A stretch of DNA of 16,457 nt, taken from FEN-1219 sp035644475 (GTDB lineage: Bacteria > Pseudomonadota > Gammaproteobacteria > Steroidobacterales > Rariloculaceae). The stretch lies in contig DASQOL010000009.1 of the NCBI GenBank assembly GCA_035644475.1, positions 1 through 16,457 on the forward strand. The letters are read 5' to 3'. Numbering within the stretch: position 1 is the first letter of the stretch; every line of letters begins with the position of its first letter. Shown piece after piece: positions 7,619-12,807 of the stretch. The notes beneath the pieces are model-generated. The model saw only the letters and a list, made by a program, of their open reading frames with translations. It searched no databases and had not been told where the DNA came from. Position numbers and translations under genes: made by a program.

Positions 7619-8257
7619 GTGCGCTTCGACCTCGTCATCTTCGACTGCGACGGCGTCGTCGTAGACAGCGAGCGGATCACGCACGACGTGTTCGGCGCGT
7701 TCATCCGCTCGCTGGGCGCGAACCTCACGGAGCGGGAGATGCAGGAGCAGTTCCTCGGGCGCTCGCTCGCGGACTGCCTCGCTATTGTCGAGAAGCTCAC
7801 GGGCCGCGCGGCGCCGGCGGGTGCGCTCGATGGCTATCGAGCGGAGCGCGACCGCGTGTTGCGCGATCAGGTTCTTCCCGTTCCCGGAATTCGCGAGGTG
7901 CTCGACAAGCTCGCGATCCCGTACTGCATCGCTTCGAGCGGCGACCACGACAAGATGCGCGCCACGCTCGGCGCCACCGGGCTTCTGCCGTTGTTCACCG
8001 GGCGGCTCTTCAGCGTCACCGAGGTCGCGCACGCGAAGCCGGCGCCCGACGTGTTCCTCTACGCCGCGCGGCGGATGGGCGCGGCTCCCGAGCGCACGGT
8101 CGTGATCGAGGATTCGCTGAACGGTGTGATCGCCGGGCGCGCGGCGGGCATGACCGTGTACGGCTTCGCGGCCTTGTTCGCGCCGGAGCGCCTGGCGGCC
8201 GCCGGCGCGCACGCGACGTTCGCGCGGATGGACGAGTTGCCCGCGCTGCTTGCCTAA
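7619..8257 (+). CDS. HAD-IA phosphatase (beta-PGM/YieH-like)
   Basis: A 212-residue cytoplasmic phosphatase of HAD subfamily IA. Motif I is FDCDGVVVDSE with nucleophile Asp9 and acid/base Asp11; motif II is IASSG; motif III is HAKPAPDVFLYAA; motif IV is VIEDSLNGVIAGRAAGM. The helical cap lies between about residues 15 and 85. This pattern is typical of the 6-phosphogluconate phosphatase/beta-phosphoglucomutase-like branch, but the substrate cannot be fixed from sequence. It starts at a GTG one base after the arfB stop codon, so translation is probably coupled to arfB. The end converges on the EthD-like gene with only 24 bases between the stop codons. Confidence 0.9.
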   Translation: MRFDLVIFDCDGVVVDSERITHDVFGAFIRSLGANLTEREMQEQFLGRSLADCLAIVEKLTGRAAPAGALDGYRAERDRVLRDQVLPVPGIREVLDKLAIPYCIASSGDHDKMRATLGATGLLPLFTGRLFSVTEVAHAKPAPDVFLYAARRMGAAPERTVVIEDSLNGVIAGRAAGMTVYGFAALFAPERLAAAGAHATFARMDELPALLA

Positions 8258-8281
8258 GCGCGCTCCCCTCGACGGCTACTT

Positions 8282-8776
8282 TTAGACGGCTATAGCGACG
8301 ATCTTGTCGCGCTGGGCGATCAACGTAGCGTTCGTGAATTTCGAGACGTCCGCGCGCAGCGCCGCCTGATGCTGCGCGGCCGCCGCGTCGAACGCCGCGG
8401 GATCGGCGATCCAGATCGTGATCGTGGCGACGTATGCCGGGTGCGCACCGTCGGCGCCGGGCAGCCCGCGGCGCAGCTCGAAGCGTGCGATCGACTTTCC
8501 GTACGCCTGCATGATGTTGTGCATGTGCGTCTTCTGGTAGTAGTCGAAGTCGAAGCGCACGTCGTCGCCGTTCTGATAGATGATCGTCATGCACTCTTGC
8601 CCGGCGACGCCTTCGGCGCGCGCTTCGCCGGTTGCCGCGGCACCGAGAGTCGCCGCGACTCCGGCGGCGGCAACCTTGCCGGCGCCGAGCAGCAGCGTGC
8701 GACGATCGCACTGCGTGGCAGGAGTCGGTTGCTCTACGCCTTCGGCGCTCGGCGTCGTTCGGTCGGTGGTCTGCAT
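8282..8776 (-). CDS. Tat-exported EthD-like protein
   Basis: A 164-residue protein. Residues 1-22 are a hydrophilic leader, followed by a twin-arginine signal (CDRRTLLLGAGKVAAAG, Arg25-Arg26) and a probable cut after EARA near residue 54. The mature part matches the EthD family (PF07110), small dimeric ferredoxin-like-fold proteins: FDFDYYQKTHMHNIMQAYG at about 75-93, a central AYVATITIWIADPAAFDAA block, and a C-terminal ADVSKFTN segment. EthD is linked to ether degradation in one operon, but most members have no known function, and most are cytoplasmic, so Tat export is unusual. I chose the ATG at 8776 because it follows a GGGGGG Shine-Dalgarno and puts the Tat signal near the N-terminus; the earlier in-frame ATG gives an unlikely Thr/Arg-rich extension. 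Confidence 0.82.
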   Translation of the reverse strand: MQTTDRTTPSAEGVEQPTPATQCDRRTLLLGAGKVAAAGVAATLGAAATGEARAEGVAGQECMTIIYQNGDDVRFDFDYYQKTHMHNIMQAYGKSIARFELRRGLPGADGAHPAYVATITIWIADPAAFDAAAAQHQAALRADVSKFTNATLIAQRDKIVAIAV

Positions 8777-8867
8777 GGCGGGCCCCCCATTGGCTGGTTC
8801 CGCTACTAGATCACGAGCCCCACATTCCACACAACGGGGGCCAACGGTCGGTTGCAACGTCGGGCGG

Positions 8868-9080
8868 TCAGCGCCGCTCGAGGTCCTTGCGTGCGTCGTC
8901 GACGCCGTCGCGCACGTCGTCGGCCGCGTCGTCGATTCGGTTCTCCAACGTCGGACCGCCGTTGCGCGCATTCTCCACGGCCTTGTCGGCTTTCTCGCCC
9001 GCCCGCTCGAACGGGCCTTGCTTCTCGCAAGCGCATAGAGGCAACACGAAGAGGAGCGCGGTCAATAATCGCATTCGCAT
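8868..9080 (-). CDS. Small lipoprotein (70 aa)
   Basis: A 70-residue predicted lipoprotein. The signal peptide MRMRLLTALLFVLPLCAC has a lipobox-like LCAC with the lipidated Cys at position 18. The mature part is strongly charged and amphipathic (FERAGEKADKAVENA, then DDAADDVRDGVDDARKDLERR), consistent with a surface helix or coiled coil. Similar GPxERAGEKxDxA proteins are common small proteobacterial lipoproteins without a known function. The ATG at 9080 follows AGGAG at about seven bases; a second ATG two codons later is possible. No promoter of its own is visible, and it may be co-transcribed with the 43-aa gene 76 bases upstream, although a hairpin at 9117-9151 lies between them. Confidence 0.82.
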   Translation of the reverse strand: MRMRLLTALLFVLPLCACEKQGPFERAGEKADKAVENARNGGPTLENRIDDAADDVRDGVDDARKDLERR

Positions 9081-9116
9081 GCGGATCTCCTATGTTCCCG
9101 GCGACCTAGCCGGCGA

Positions 9117-9151
9117 CGGCGGTGTGAGTCGACGAGCGGCCCACACCGCCG
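9117..9151 (-). terminator. Hairpin downstream of the 43-aa gene (attenuator or terminator candidate)
   Basis: A perfect 10-base inverted repeat, CGGCGGTGTG at 9117-9126 and CACACCGCCG at 9142-9151, with a 15-base loop. It begins six bases after the stop of the minus-strand 43-aa gene and ends before the 70-aa lipoprotein gene. No T-run follows on the minus strand, so it may attenuate or stabilise the message rather than fully terminate it. Confidence 0.45.
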
Positions 9152-9156
9152 ACACG

Positions 9157-9288
9157 TCACTCCGCCTGGTCGTCCTTCGCGGGCGGAGGTTTCGAAATTC
9201 CCTCGCGACGGCGACGCTCTTCTTCCTGTTGCTGTTGGTTGCGTCGGTCGTGCTCTTTGTTGCGGTCGGGTTGTTGCTGGTCGCCCAT
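9157..9288 (-). CDS. Small highly charged Gln/Arg/Glu-rich protein (43 aa)
   Basis: A 43-residue hydrophilic protein starting MGDQQQPDRNKEHDRRN, then QQQQEEERRRREG and ending PPPAKDDQAE. It has no signal peptide or membrane segment and is likely disordered or a short helix. I do not recognise a named family. Support for a real gene is the AAGGAG Shine-Dalgarno about eight bases before the ATG at 9288 and a sigma-54 promoter on the same strand at 9355-9370, about 65 bases upstream. In-frame ATGs further upstream would run through that promoter and are rejected. Function is unknown; position and promoter place it with the neighbouring small envelope genes. Confidence 0.72.
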   Translation of the reverse strand: MGDQQQPDRNKEHDRRNQQQQEEERRRREGISKPPPAKDDQAE

Positions 9289-9354
9289 GTCCTTCACTCC
9301 TTGAGGATTGGTTTTCGATTCAGGATGCAGCCTTCGCACCCTCAGTGCTCGAGG

Positions 9355-9370
9355 TGCAACTACCATGCCA
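9355..9370 (-). promoter_or_regulatory. Sigma-54 (RpoN) promoter for the 43-aa gene
   Basis: On the minus strand the sequence reads TGGCAT-GGTAG-TTGCA, an exact match to TGGCAY-N5-TTGCW, with the invariant GG and GC exactly ten bases apart. Transcription would start near 9343, giving a leader of about 55 bases before the ATG at 9288. It is divergent from the sigma-54 promoter at 9502-9517, and the two share the 131 bases between them. Confidence 0.82.
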
Positions 9371-9416
9371 CTGATTTCGCGGCCGCCGAATCGCCGTCGA
9401 TGAACGCATATCGCGG

Positions 9417-9426
9417 CGCGATCGCG
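9417..9426. repeat. 10-base palindrome between the divergent sigma-54 promoters
   Basis: CGCGATCGCG is a perfect palindrome lying about 75 bases upstream of the plus-strand -24 element and about 46 bases upstream of the minus-strand one. Enhancer-binding proteins of sigma-54 systems bind dyads in such positions, so this is a candidate site. In a GC-rich genome a palindrome of this kind may also occur by chance. Confidence 0.3.
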
Positions 9427-9501
9427 GCAGCAACCCATTCGACCGCGCAGGCTTTGCTGCGCCTTCTTCATTCTGCAACGCGTACGGCCCGTGCGATTCC
9501 G

Positions 9502-9517
9502 TGGCACACAACTTGCT
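9502..9517 (+). promoter_or_regulatory. Sigma-54 (RpoN) promoter for the 56-aa lipoprotein and PRC-barrel gene
   Basis: TGGCAC-ACAAC-TTGCT is an exact match to the -24/-12 consensus, with GG at 9503-9504 and GC at 9515-9516 separated by ten bases. The start of transcription would be near 9528, leaving a leader of about 60 bases before the ATG at 9590. Such promoters require an ATP-hydrolysing enhancer-binding protein. Confidence 0.85.
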
Positions 9518-9589
9518 CGATTGTCTCCGCTCGATGCGCCGCAATGAGGTCGCGCAGCGGCGTCCGGCGACAACGAGCAAGGAGCGTGT

Positions 9590-9760
9590 ATGCGCAGCAA
9601 GCTCGCAAGTTTGGCGATCGCGGTATCGGTGCTCGGAGCCTTGACCGGTTGCGGCCGCCAAGAGGCGACGAAGGATCTCGCGGACGAGATCGACAGAGCG
9701 CTCGATCCGGCGCCGCAGTACGTCGACAAGCCGGCGGAGGAGCCGCGCGATCCGCAGTGA
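9590..9760 (+). CDS. Small lipoprotein (56 aa)
   Basis: A 56-residue predicted lipoprotein. The start MRSKLASLAIAVSVLGALTG is a classical signal ending in the lipobox LTGC, with the lipidated Cys at position 21. The mature part is only 36 residues, acidic and proline-rich (EEPRDPQ at the end), with a short amphipathic stretch ATKDLADEIDRALDP. AAGGAG at 9579-9584 is an excellent Shine-Dalgarno five bases before the ATG. A sigma-54 promoter lies upstream, and the PRC-barrel gene begins 21 bases after the stop, so the two form a bicistronic unit. Function unknown; the structure suggests an outer-membrane-tethered small protein. Confidence 0.85.
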   Translation: MRSKLASLAIAVSVLGALTGCGRQEATKDLADEIDRALDPAPQYVDKPAEEPRDPQ

Positions 9761-9781
9761 ACGAAACGAAGGAGAGCAATC

Positions 9782-10129
9782 ATGTCAACTGTTCTGTCCG
9801 CCGATACGTTGTCCGGGGACGCCGTGGTCAATTCCGCGGGCGAGAAGCTCGGCAAGATCGAAGACTTCATGCTCGACGTGGAGTCGGGAAGGATTCGTTA
9901 CGCGGTGTTGTCGTTCGGCGGCGTGCTCGGTATCGGCAACAAGTTGTTTGCGGTGCCGCCCGAGGCGCTCACCGTCGACACCGGCAACAAACGTCTGATT
10001 CTCGACGTCGACCGCGAACGGCTCGAGAACGCGCCCGGGTTCGACAGGGACAATTGGCCGAACTTCGCCGACGCGACGCTCGGTCGAGAGATCTACGGGT
10101 ACTACGGACGCAAGCCTTACTGGAACTGA
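9782..10129 (+). CDS. PRC-barrel domain protein
   Basis: A 115-residue soluble protein with one PRC-barrel domain (about residues 5-80), the small beta-barrel first seen in the photosynthetic reaction-centre H subunit and in RimM. The hallmark is LSGDAVVNSAGEKLGKIEDF (10-29), followed by RIRYAVLSFGGVLGIGNKLF. The C-terminus GREIYGYYGRKPYW is the usual tail of stand-alone proteobacterial members, which are often found in stress-response clusters. There is no signal peptide, so it is probably cytoplasmic. AAGGAG seven bases before the ATG gives a strong start. It is the second gene of the sigma-54-driven unit and is followed by a long hairpin that likely ends the transcript. Confidence 0.92.
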   Translation: MSTVLSADTLSGDAVVNSAGEKLGKIEDFMLDVESGRIRYAVLSFGGVLGIGNKLFAVPPEALTVDTGNKRLILDVDRERLENAPGFDRDNWPNFADATLGREIYGYYGRKPYWN

Positions 10130-10150
10130 CGCGGCGAGGAAGCACGAAGG

Positions 10151-10198
10151 TTGCGGCGGCGCGCCGAGCCCTCGACGAGGGGTCGGCCGCCGCCGCAA
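10151..10198. terminator. Long hairpin between convergent genes (bidirectional terminator candidate)
   Basis: TTGCGGCGGC at 10151-10160 pairs perfectly with GCCGCCGCAA at 10189-10198. Inside it, GCCGAGCCCTC (10163-10173) pairs with GAGGGGTCGGC (10177-10187) with one mismatch around the triloop GAC; one base bulges. The result is a stem of about 22 pairs in the 90-base gap between the PRC-barrel gene and the convergent 49-aa gene. T-runs on either side are weak. Confidence 0.6.
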
Positions 10199-10219
10199 TC
10201 GTGTTGTAATTGCGATCCT

Positions 10220-10369
10220 CTAGTCTCGATCGTGGTCGTGCTTGTCGTGGTGCTCGGCTGCGCCCGCACCGACGGCGGCGCCCGCGACGCCGGCGGCAAG
10301 CGGCGAGCAAGCGAGCTGCGACCCGAACGCCGCGCCGAGCAGCACCAGGAACAAATAACGTTTCAACAT
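10220..10369 (-). CDS. Small exported Gly/Ala-rich, His-tailed protein (49 aa)
   Basis: A 49-residue protein with a basic start and hydrophobic core (MLKRYLFLVLLGAAFGSQLA) followed by Cys21, so it is probably a lipoprotein, although Gln at -3 makes the lipobox (QLAC) imperfect; ordinary signal-peptide processing is possible. The mature part has a glycine-zipper-like stretch (AAGVAGAAVGAGAA) and ends in EHHDKHDHDRD, a His/Asp tail that could bind metal. A strong GGAGG Shine-Dalgarno lies six bases before the ATG at 10369, and an exact sigma-54 promoter is at 10415-10430 on the same strand. I do not recognise a named family. It converges on the PRC-barrel gene. Confidence 0.8.
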   Translation of the reverse strand: MLKRYLFLVLLGAAFGSQLACSPLAAGVAGAAVGAGAAEHHDKHDHDRD

Positions 10370-10414
10370 GTCGACCTCCAAGTTACTGGCGGCCTTTCGG
10401 CCTTGAGCTTGTCA

Positions 10415-10430
10415 AGCAAGCTCCATGCCA
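10415..10430 (-). promoter_or_regulatory. Sigma-54 (RpoN) promoter for the 49-aa gene
   Basis: On the minus strand the sequence reads TGGCAT-GGAGC-TTGCT, an exact match to TGGCAY-N5-TTGCW with ten bases between GG and GC. The start of transcription would be near 10404, about 35 bases before the ATG at 10369. It resembles the promoter at 9355-9370 beyond the core, sharing GTGGCATGG. It lies in the gap after the CPBP gene, so upstream activator sites would fall inside that gene's 3' end. Confidence 0.82.
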
Positions 10431-10461
10431 CCAGCGTGTCGGGCCGCGCCGCGCGCACCGA

Positions 10462-11142
10462 TCACGGCAGTGAAGGTGCGAGGAGCGCCAGCCAAGTTGC
10501 AAGGAGATCGTCGCCGAATACCCAGTAGTGCAGCGCCGCACCGAGGATCGCGTGCGACGCGGCGAGCGGCAGCAACACGCGATGACGGTAGTAGATCAGC
10601 GTCCACACCGAGCCCGCCACCAGCGTCACCGCCATCACGGGCCAGCGCGGAAAGTGCACGCTCGCGAACGCGGTTGCCGTGAGCGCGACGGCAACGGCCA
10701 CCGGTACGAGCTGCAGCAGCCTGCCGCACAAGTAGAACTGAAAGATGTACTGCTGCAGCAGCGCCCATGGAAAGTACAACAGCATTGCCACAAAGAAGTG
10801 GGCGGTGAACAAACGCGCGAGCAGGGGCGCTCCGGCGGCACCTGCCCGGGGCCAACCGAACGCGAGCACCGCGAACGCCGCCAGCGCCACGGCGGTGAAC
10901 GCCGCGGAGAGCAGCGTCGCCGAGCGGTAGTGCACGTTCGCGGCGGTGTCGGTTGCGGGCGCGGGAGTGGCGAGGTCCCACAACCGGCGGCTACGCCGCG
11001 AGCTTGCGACGATCAACGCCGCCGCCGCCGCCGCGAGTGCGAAGTCGACATAGCTTGCCCGGACCCGGAAGGTCGCGAGGAACACGCCGGTCGCGAGCGC
11101 CAGCGCGGCGACCTCGAGCATCACCGACGTGCGTGCCTGCAT
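10462..11142 (-). CDS. CPBP (Rce1/CAAX-protease-like) membrane protein with Gln-Gln in place of the Glu-Glu motif
   Basis: A 226-residue integral membrane protein with about six to seven helices. The C-terminal half follows the CPBP/Rce1 intramembrane endopeptidase layout: motif 1 at 127-141 (ALLQQYIFQFYLCGR), motif 2 FASVHFP with His163, then GSVWTLIYYRHR and a last conserved SHAILG with His197. In active members motif 1 is EExxxR; here it is Gln130-Gln131 with Gln135, so the catalytic glutamates and the Arg are replaced. The two histidines remain. It may be a non-proteolytic membrane protein or a distinct variant. I chose the ATG at 11142; the frame is open upstream, but that extension is Arg/Pro-rich and runs into the divergent promoter. 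Its Shine-Dalgarno is weak, and Met8 is an alternative start. Confidence 0.75.
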   Translation of the reverse strand: MQARTSVMLEVAALALATGVFLATFRVRASYVDFALAAAAAALIVASSRRSRRLWDLATPAPATDTAANVHYRSATLLSAAFTAVALAAFAVLAFGWPRAGAAGAPLLARLFTAHFFVAMLLYFPWALLQQYIFQFYLCGRLLQLVPVAVAVALTATAFASVHFPRWPVMAVTLVAGSVWTLIYYRHRVLLPLAASHAILGAALHYWVFGDDLLATWLALLAPSLP

Positions 11143-11325
11143 CGCCGCATCATAGTCGCCGTTTGGAGACACCGCAGCTCGGTAATCGCGGTTTCCCAAA
11201 AGCGGATCGCATTCCGGTTTTTGCGAGCTTGGTGGGGCGCGCCGCCCCGCAGCCCCGCGCCCTACCTCACTCGCGGGCCGTCTTGGGCGCGCGTACGACG
11301 TTCGTCCGCTGCCCAAACGCGAAGT

Positions 11326-11341
11326 TGGCACGAAAACTGCT
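11326..11341 (+). promoter_or_regulatory. Sigma-54 (RpoN) promoter for the DUF4398/OmpA pair
   Basis: TGGCAC-GAAAA-CTGCT, preceded by T, matches the long consensus YTGGCACGN4TTGCW except for one base in the -12 box. GG at 11327-11328 and GC at 11339-11340 are ten bases apart. The start of transcription would be near 11352, about 30 bases before the ATG at 11382. Confidence 0.8.
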
Positions 11342-11381
11342 TCCTATCGACCGACTTCGGCACACGCCACTGGAGCGAACG

Positions 11382-11783
11382 ATGAGATTTGAACGGTTCA
11401 GGAATGCCTCGACCCCCTTGGTGTTGGCGGCGTGCTTGGTAGCCGCGGGCTGCGCGGCCGAGCGATCGCTGCCGAAGCCCGAAGACCTCACGCGCGCGAC
11501 CGCGAGCGTGGAGGCGGCCGAAAAGGCGGGTGCGTACGAGCATGCCAACGTGGAGATGGCGCAGGCGCGGCGCAAGCTCTCGAGCGCCCAGAGGGCCTTG
11601 GCGGACGGCGACAGAGACGTCGCTGCGCGGCTCGCCGTGGAGGCCGACCTGGATGCGCAGCTCGCGATGGCGAAGGCGCGCAGCCACGAGACGCAGGCCG
11701 CGGTCGCGGAGCTGCACGAAAACATCCGCACGCTGCAGGAAGAGCTCCGCCGCAGCGACTTCGAGACGCTCGGACGGCTCTGA
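11382..11783 (+). CDS. DUF4398 lipoprotein
   Basis: A 133-residue predicted outer-membrane lipoprotein. The signal peptide ends in the lipobox VAAGC with Cys24. The mature part is one helical DUF4398 domain (PF14346): TRATASVEAAEKAGAYEHAN, then a long heptad-like helix rich in Ala, Glu and Arg (about 60-120) that should form a coiled coil. GGAG six bases before the ATG at 11382 supports the start; the frame is open further upstream but would run through the sigma-54 promoter. The next gene, 23 bases on, begins with a related domain and adds an OmpA domain, an arrangement that recurs for this family. The role is probably structural or a stress response of the envelope (inference). Confidence 0.88.
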   Translation: MRFERFRNASTPLVLAACLVAAGCAAERSLPKPEDLTRATASVEAAEKAGAYEHANVEMAQARRKLSSAQRALADGDRDVAARLAVEADLDAQLAMAKARSHETQAAVAELHENIRTLQEELRRSDFETLGRL

Positions 11784-11806
11784 GATCACCCGCGGGAGGC
11801 GGACCT

Positions 11807-12700
11807 ATGCGAATGCAGACGAAACTGAGTATTTGCGCGACCGGGCTCGTGGCGCTGGCGGCGTGCAGCTCGCTGCCCGACCGGGTCGACACACTCGAGC
11901 AGGCGCGGCTCGCCGTGCGCACCGTGGAGCGCGACGACCTCGCGTCGGAGACCGCGGCGAGCGAGCTCAACGCGGCACGCAACGCGCTGGCAGAGGCGGA
12001 CGAGGCGTACCGCGAGCGCAAGTCTCTCGACCTCATCACCCACAAGGCCTACGTCGCGCAGCGCTATGCGGATATCGCCAAGGAGCGCATCGCCGAAGGA
12101 CGCGCCAAGCAGGAGATCGCGCAGAGCGAGGCTCTGCGCAACGAGGTGCTGCTCCGGGCGCGGACGCGCGAAGCGGACGCGGCCTCTCGCGAGGCTCGGG
12201 CGGCCGAGCGCGAAGCGGACGACGCGAATCGACAAGCGGACGTCGCGCGCCAGCACAATCAAGACCTCGAGCAGGAGCTCGGGCGGCTGCAACCGAAGGA
12301 GACCGAGCGTGGTCTCGTGGTCACGCTCGGCGACGTGCTGTTCGACACGGGTGCGAACGCGCTCAAGCCGGGCGCCGGCCGCACCATCGACCAGCTCGCG
12401 GCCTTCATGTCCGGTCACCCCGATCGAAACGTGCTGATCGAAGGCCACACCGATGCGCGCGGGGCGGACGACTACAACGTGCAGCTTTCGGAGCGGCGCG
12501 CCGGCGCCGTGCGTGACGCGCTCGTGGCGCGGGGCGTTTCGGGCGGGCGGATTCGCACGGTGGGGCTCGGCGAGTCGTATCCGATTGCGAACAACGACAC
12601 CTCGGTCGGCATGCAGGCGAACCGCCGAGTCGAGATCGTGATTTCCGACGAGATCGGCAACTTTCCCGGCGTGCTCGAACGGGCCGCGGCGCTGCGCTGA
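11807..12700 (+). CDS. DUF4398-OmpA peptidoglycan-binding lipoprotein
   Basis: A 297-residue lipoprotein. The lipobox LAAC places the lipidated Cys at position 20. Residues about 25-97 form a DUF4398-like helical domain similar to that of the preceding gene, and 98-162 form a long Ala/Arg/Glu-rich coiled coil. Residues about 168-282 are a complete OmpA C-terminal domain: VTLGDVLFDTGANALKPGA, then VLIEGHTDARG with Asp216, LSERRAGAVRDAL, and the closing NRRVEI at 272-277; the Asp and Arg are the usual diaminopimelate ligands. It should link the outer membrane to peptidoglycan. GGGAGG at 11794-11799 precedes the ATG at 11807 by seven bases. It is the second gene of the sigma-54-driven pair. Confidence 0.93.
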   Translation: MRMQTKLSICATGLVALAACSSLPDRVDTLEQARLAVRTVERDDLASETAASELNAARNALAEADEAYRERKSLDLITHKAYVAQRYADIAKERIAEGRAKQEIAQSEALRNEVLLRARTREADAASREARAAEREADDANRQADVARQHNQDLEQELGRLQPKETERGLVVTLGDVLFDTGANALKPGAGRTIDQLAAFMSGHPDRNVLIEGHTDARGADDYNVQLSERRAGAVRDALVARGVSGGRIRTVGLGESYPIANNDTSVGMQANRRVEIVISDEIGNFPGVLERAAALR

Positions 12701-12722
12701 GGAGAATCGGAGCAGATTTTTT
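12692..12722 (+). terminator. Weak intrinsic terminator candidate at the end of the OmpA gene
   Basis: CTGC at 12692-12695 can pair with GCAG at 12712-12715, with two more pairs inside after a mismatch, and is followed by T6 at 12717-12722. The stem overlaps the stop codon and is short, so termination would be partial. A much stronger inverted repeat follows. Confidence 0.3.
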
Positions 12723-12737
12723 CAGACGGCTTGGCTT

Positions 12738-12799
12738 TCCGAGGGGTCGGTCACCCCCCACGGTTCATCTCCCCCCAAACCCTGGACCGACCCCTCGGA
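12738..12799. repeat. 15-base perfect inverted repeat between convergent genes
   Basis: TCCGAGGGGTCGGTC at 12738-12752 is the exact reverse complement of GACCGACCCCTCGGA at 12785-12799. The 32-base spacer holds two C6 runs (12754-12759 and 12771-12776). A smaller hairpin, GGGGT-CGGTC-ACCCC, is an alternative fold at the left arm. TCCTTTTC follows on the plus strand, so it may terminate the OmpA transcript, and it lies eight bases past the kinase stop on the other strand. The arm-spacer-arm form also resembles REP-like elements; only a genome-wide count could tell. Confidence 0.6.
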
Positions 12800-12807
12800 T
12801 CCTTTTC

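Noticed and set aside
8271..8292. Direct repeat GACGGCTA between the convergent HAD and EthD-like genes
   Set aside because: Only eight bases, two copies, no inverted symmetry or link to a mobile element.
8632..10209. Plus-strand 525-codon open frame spanning the small-gene cluster
   Set aside because: It crosses opposite-strand genes, promoters and gaps, and its translation is Arg/Ser-rich without domains. The 56-aa lipoprotein and PRC-barrel genes in another frame have Shine-Dalgarno sites and recognisable products.
11143..11331. N-terminal extension of the CPBP-like protein by 63 residues
   Set aside because: It is Arg/Pro-rich, precedes the first membrane helix without purpose and would overlap the divergent sigma-54 promoter region.
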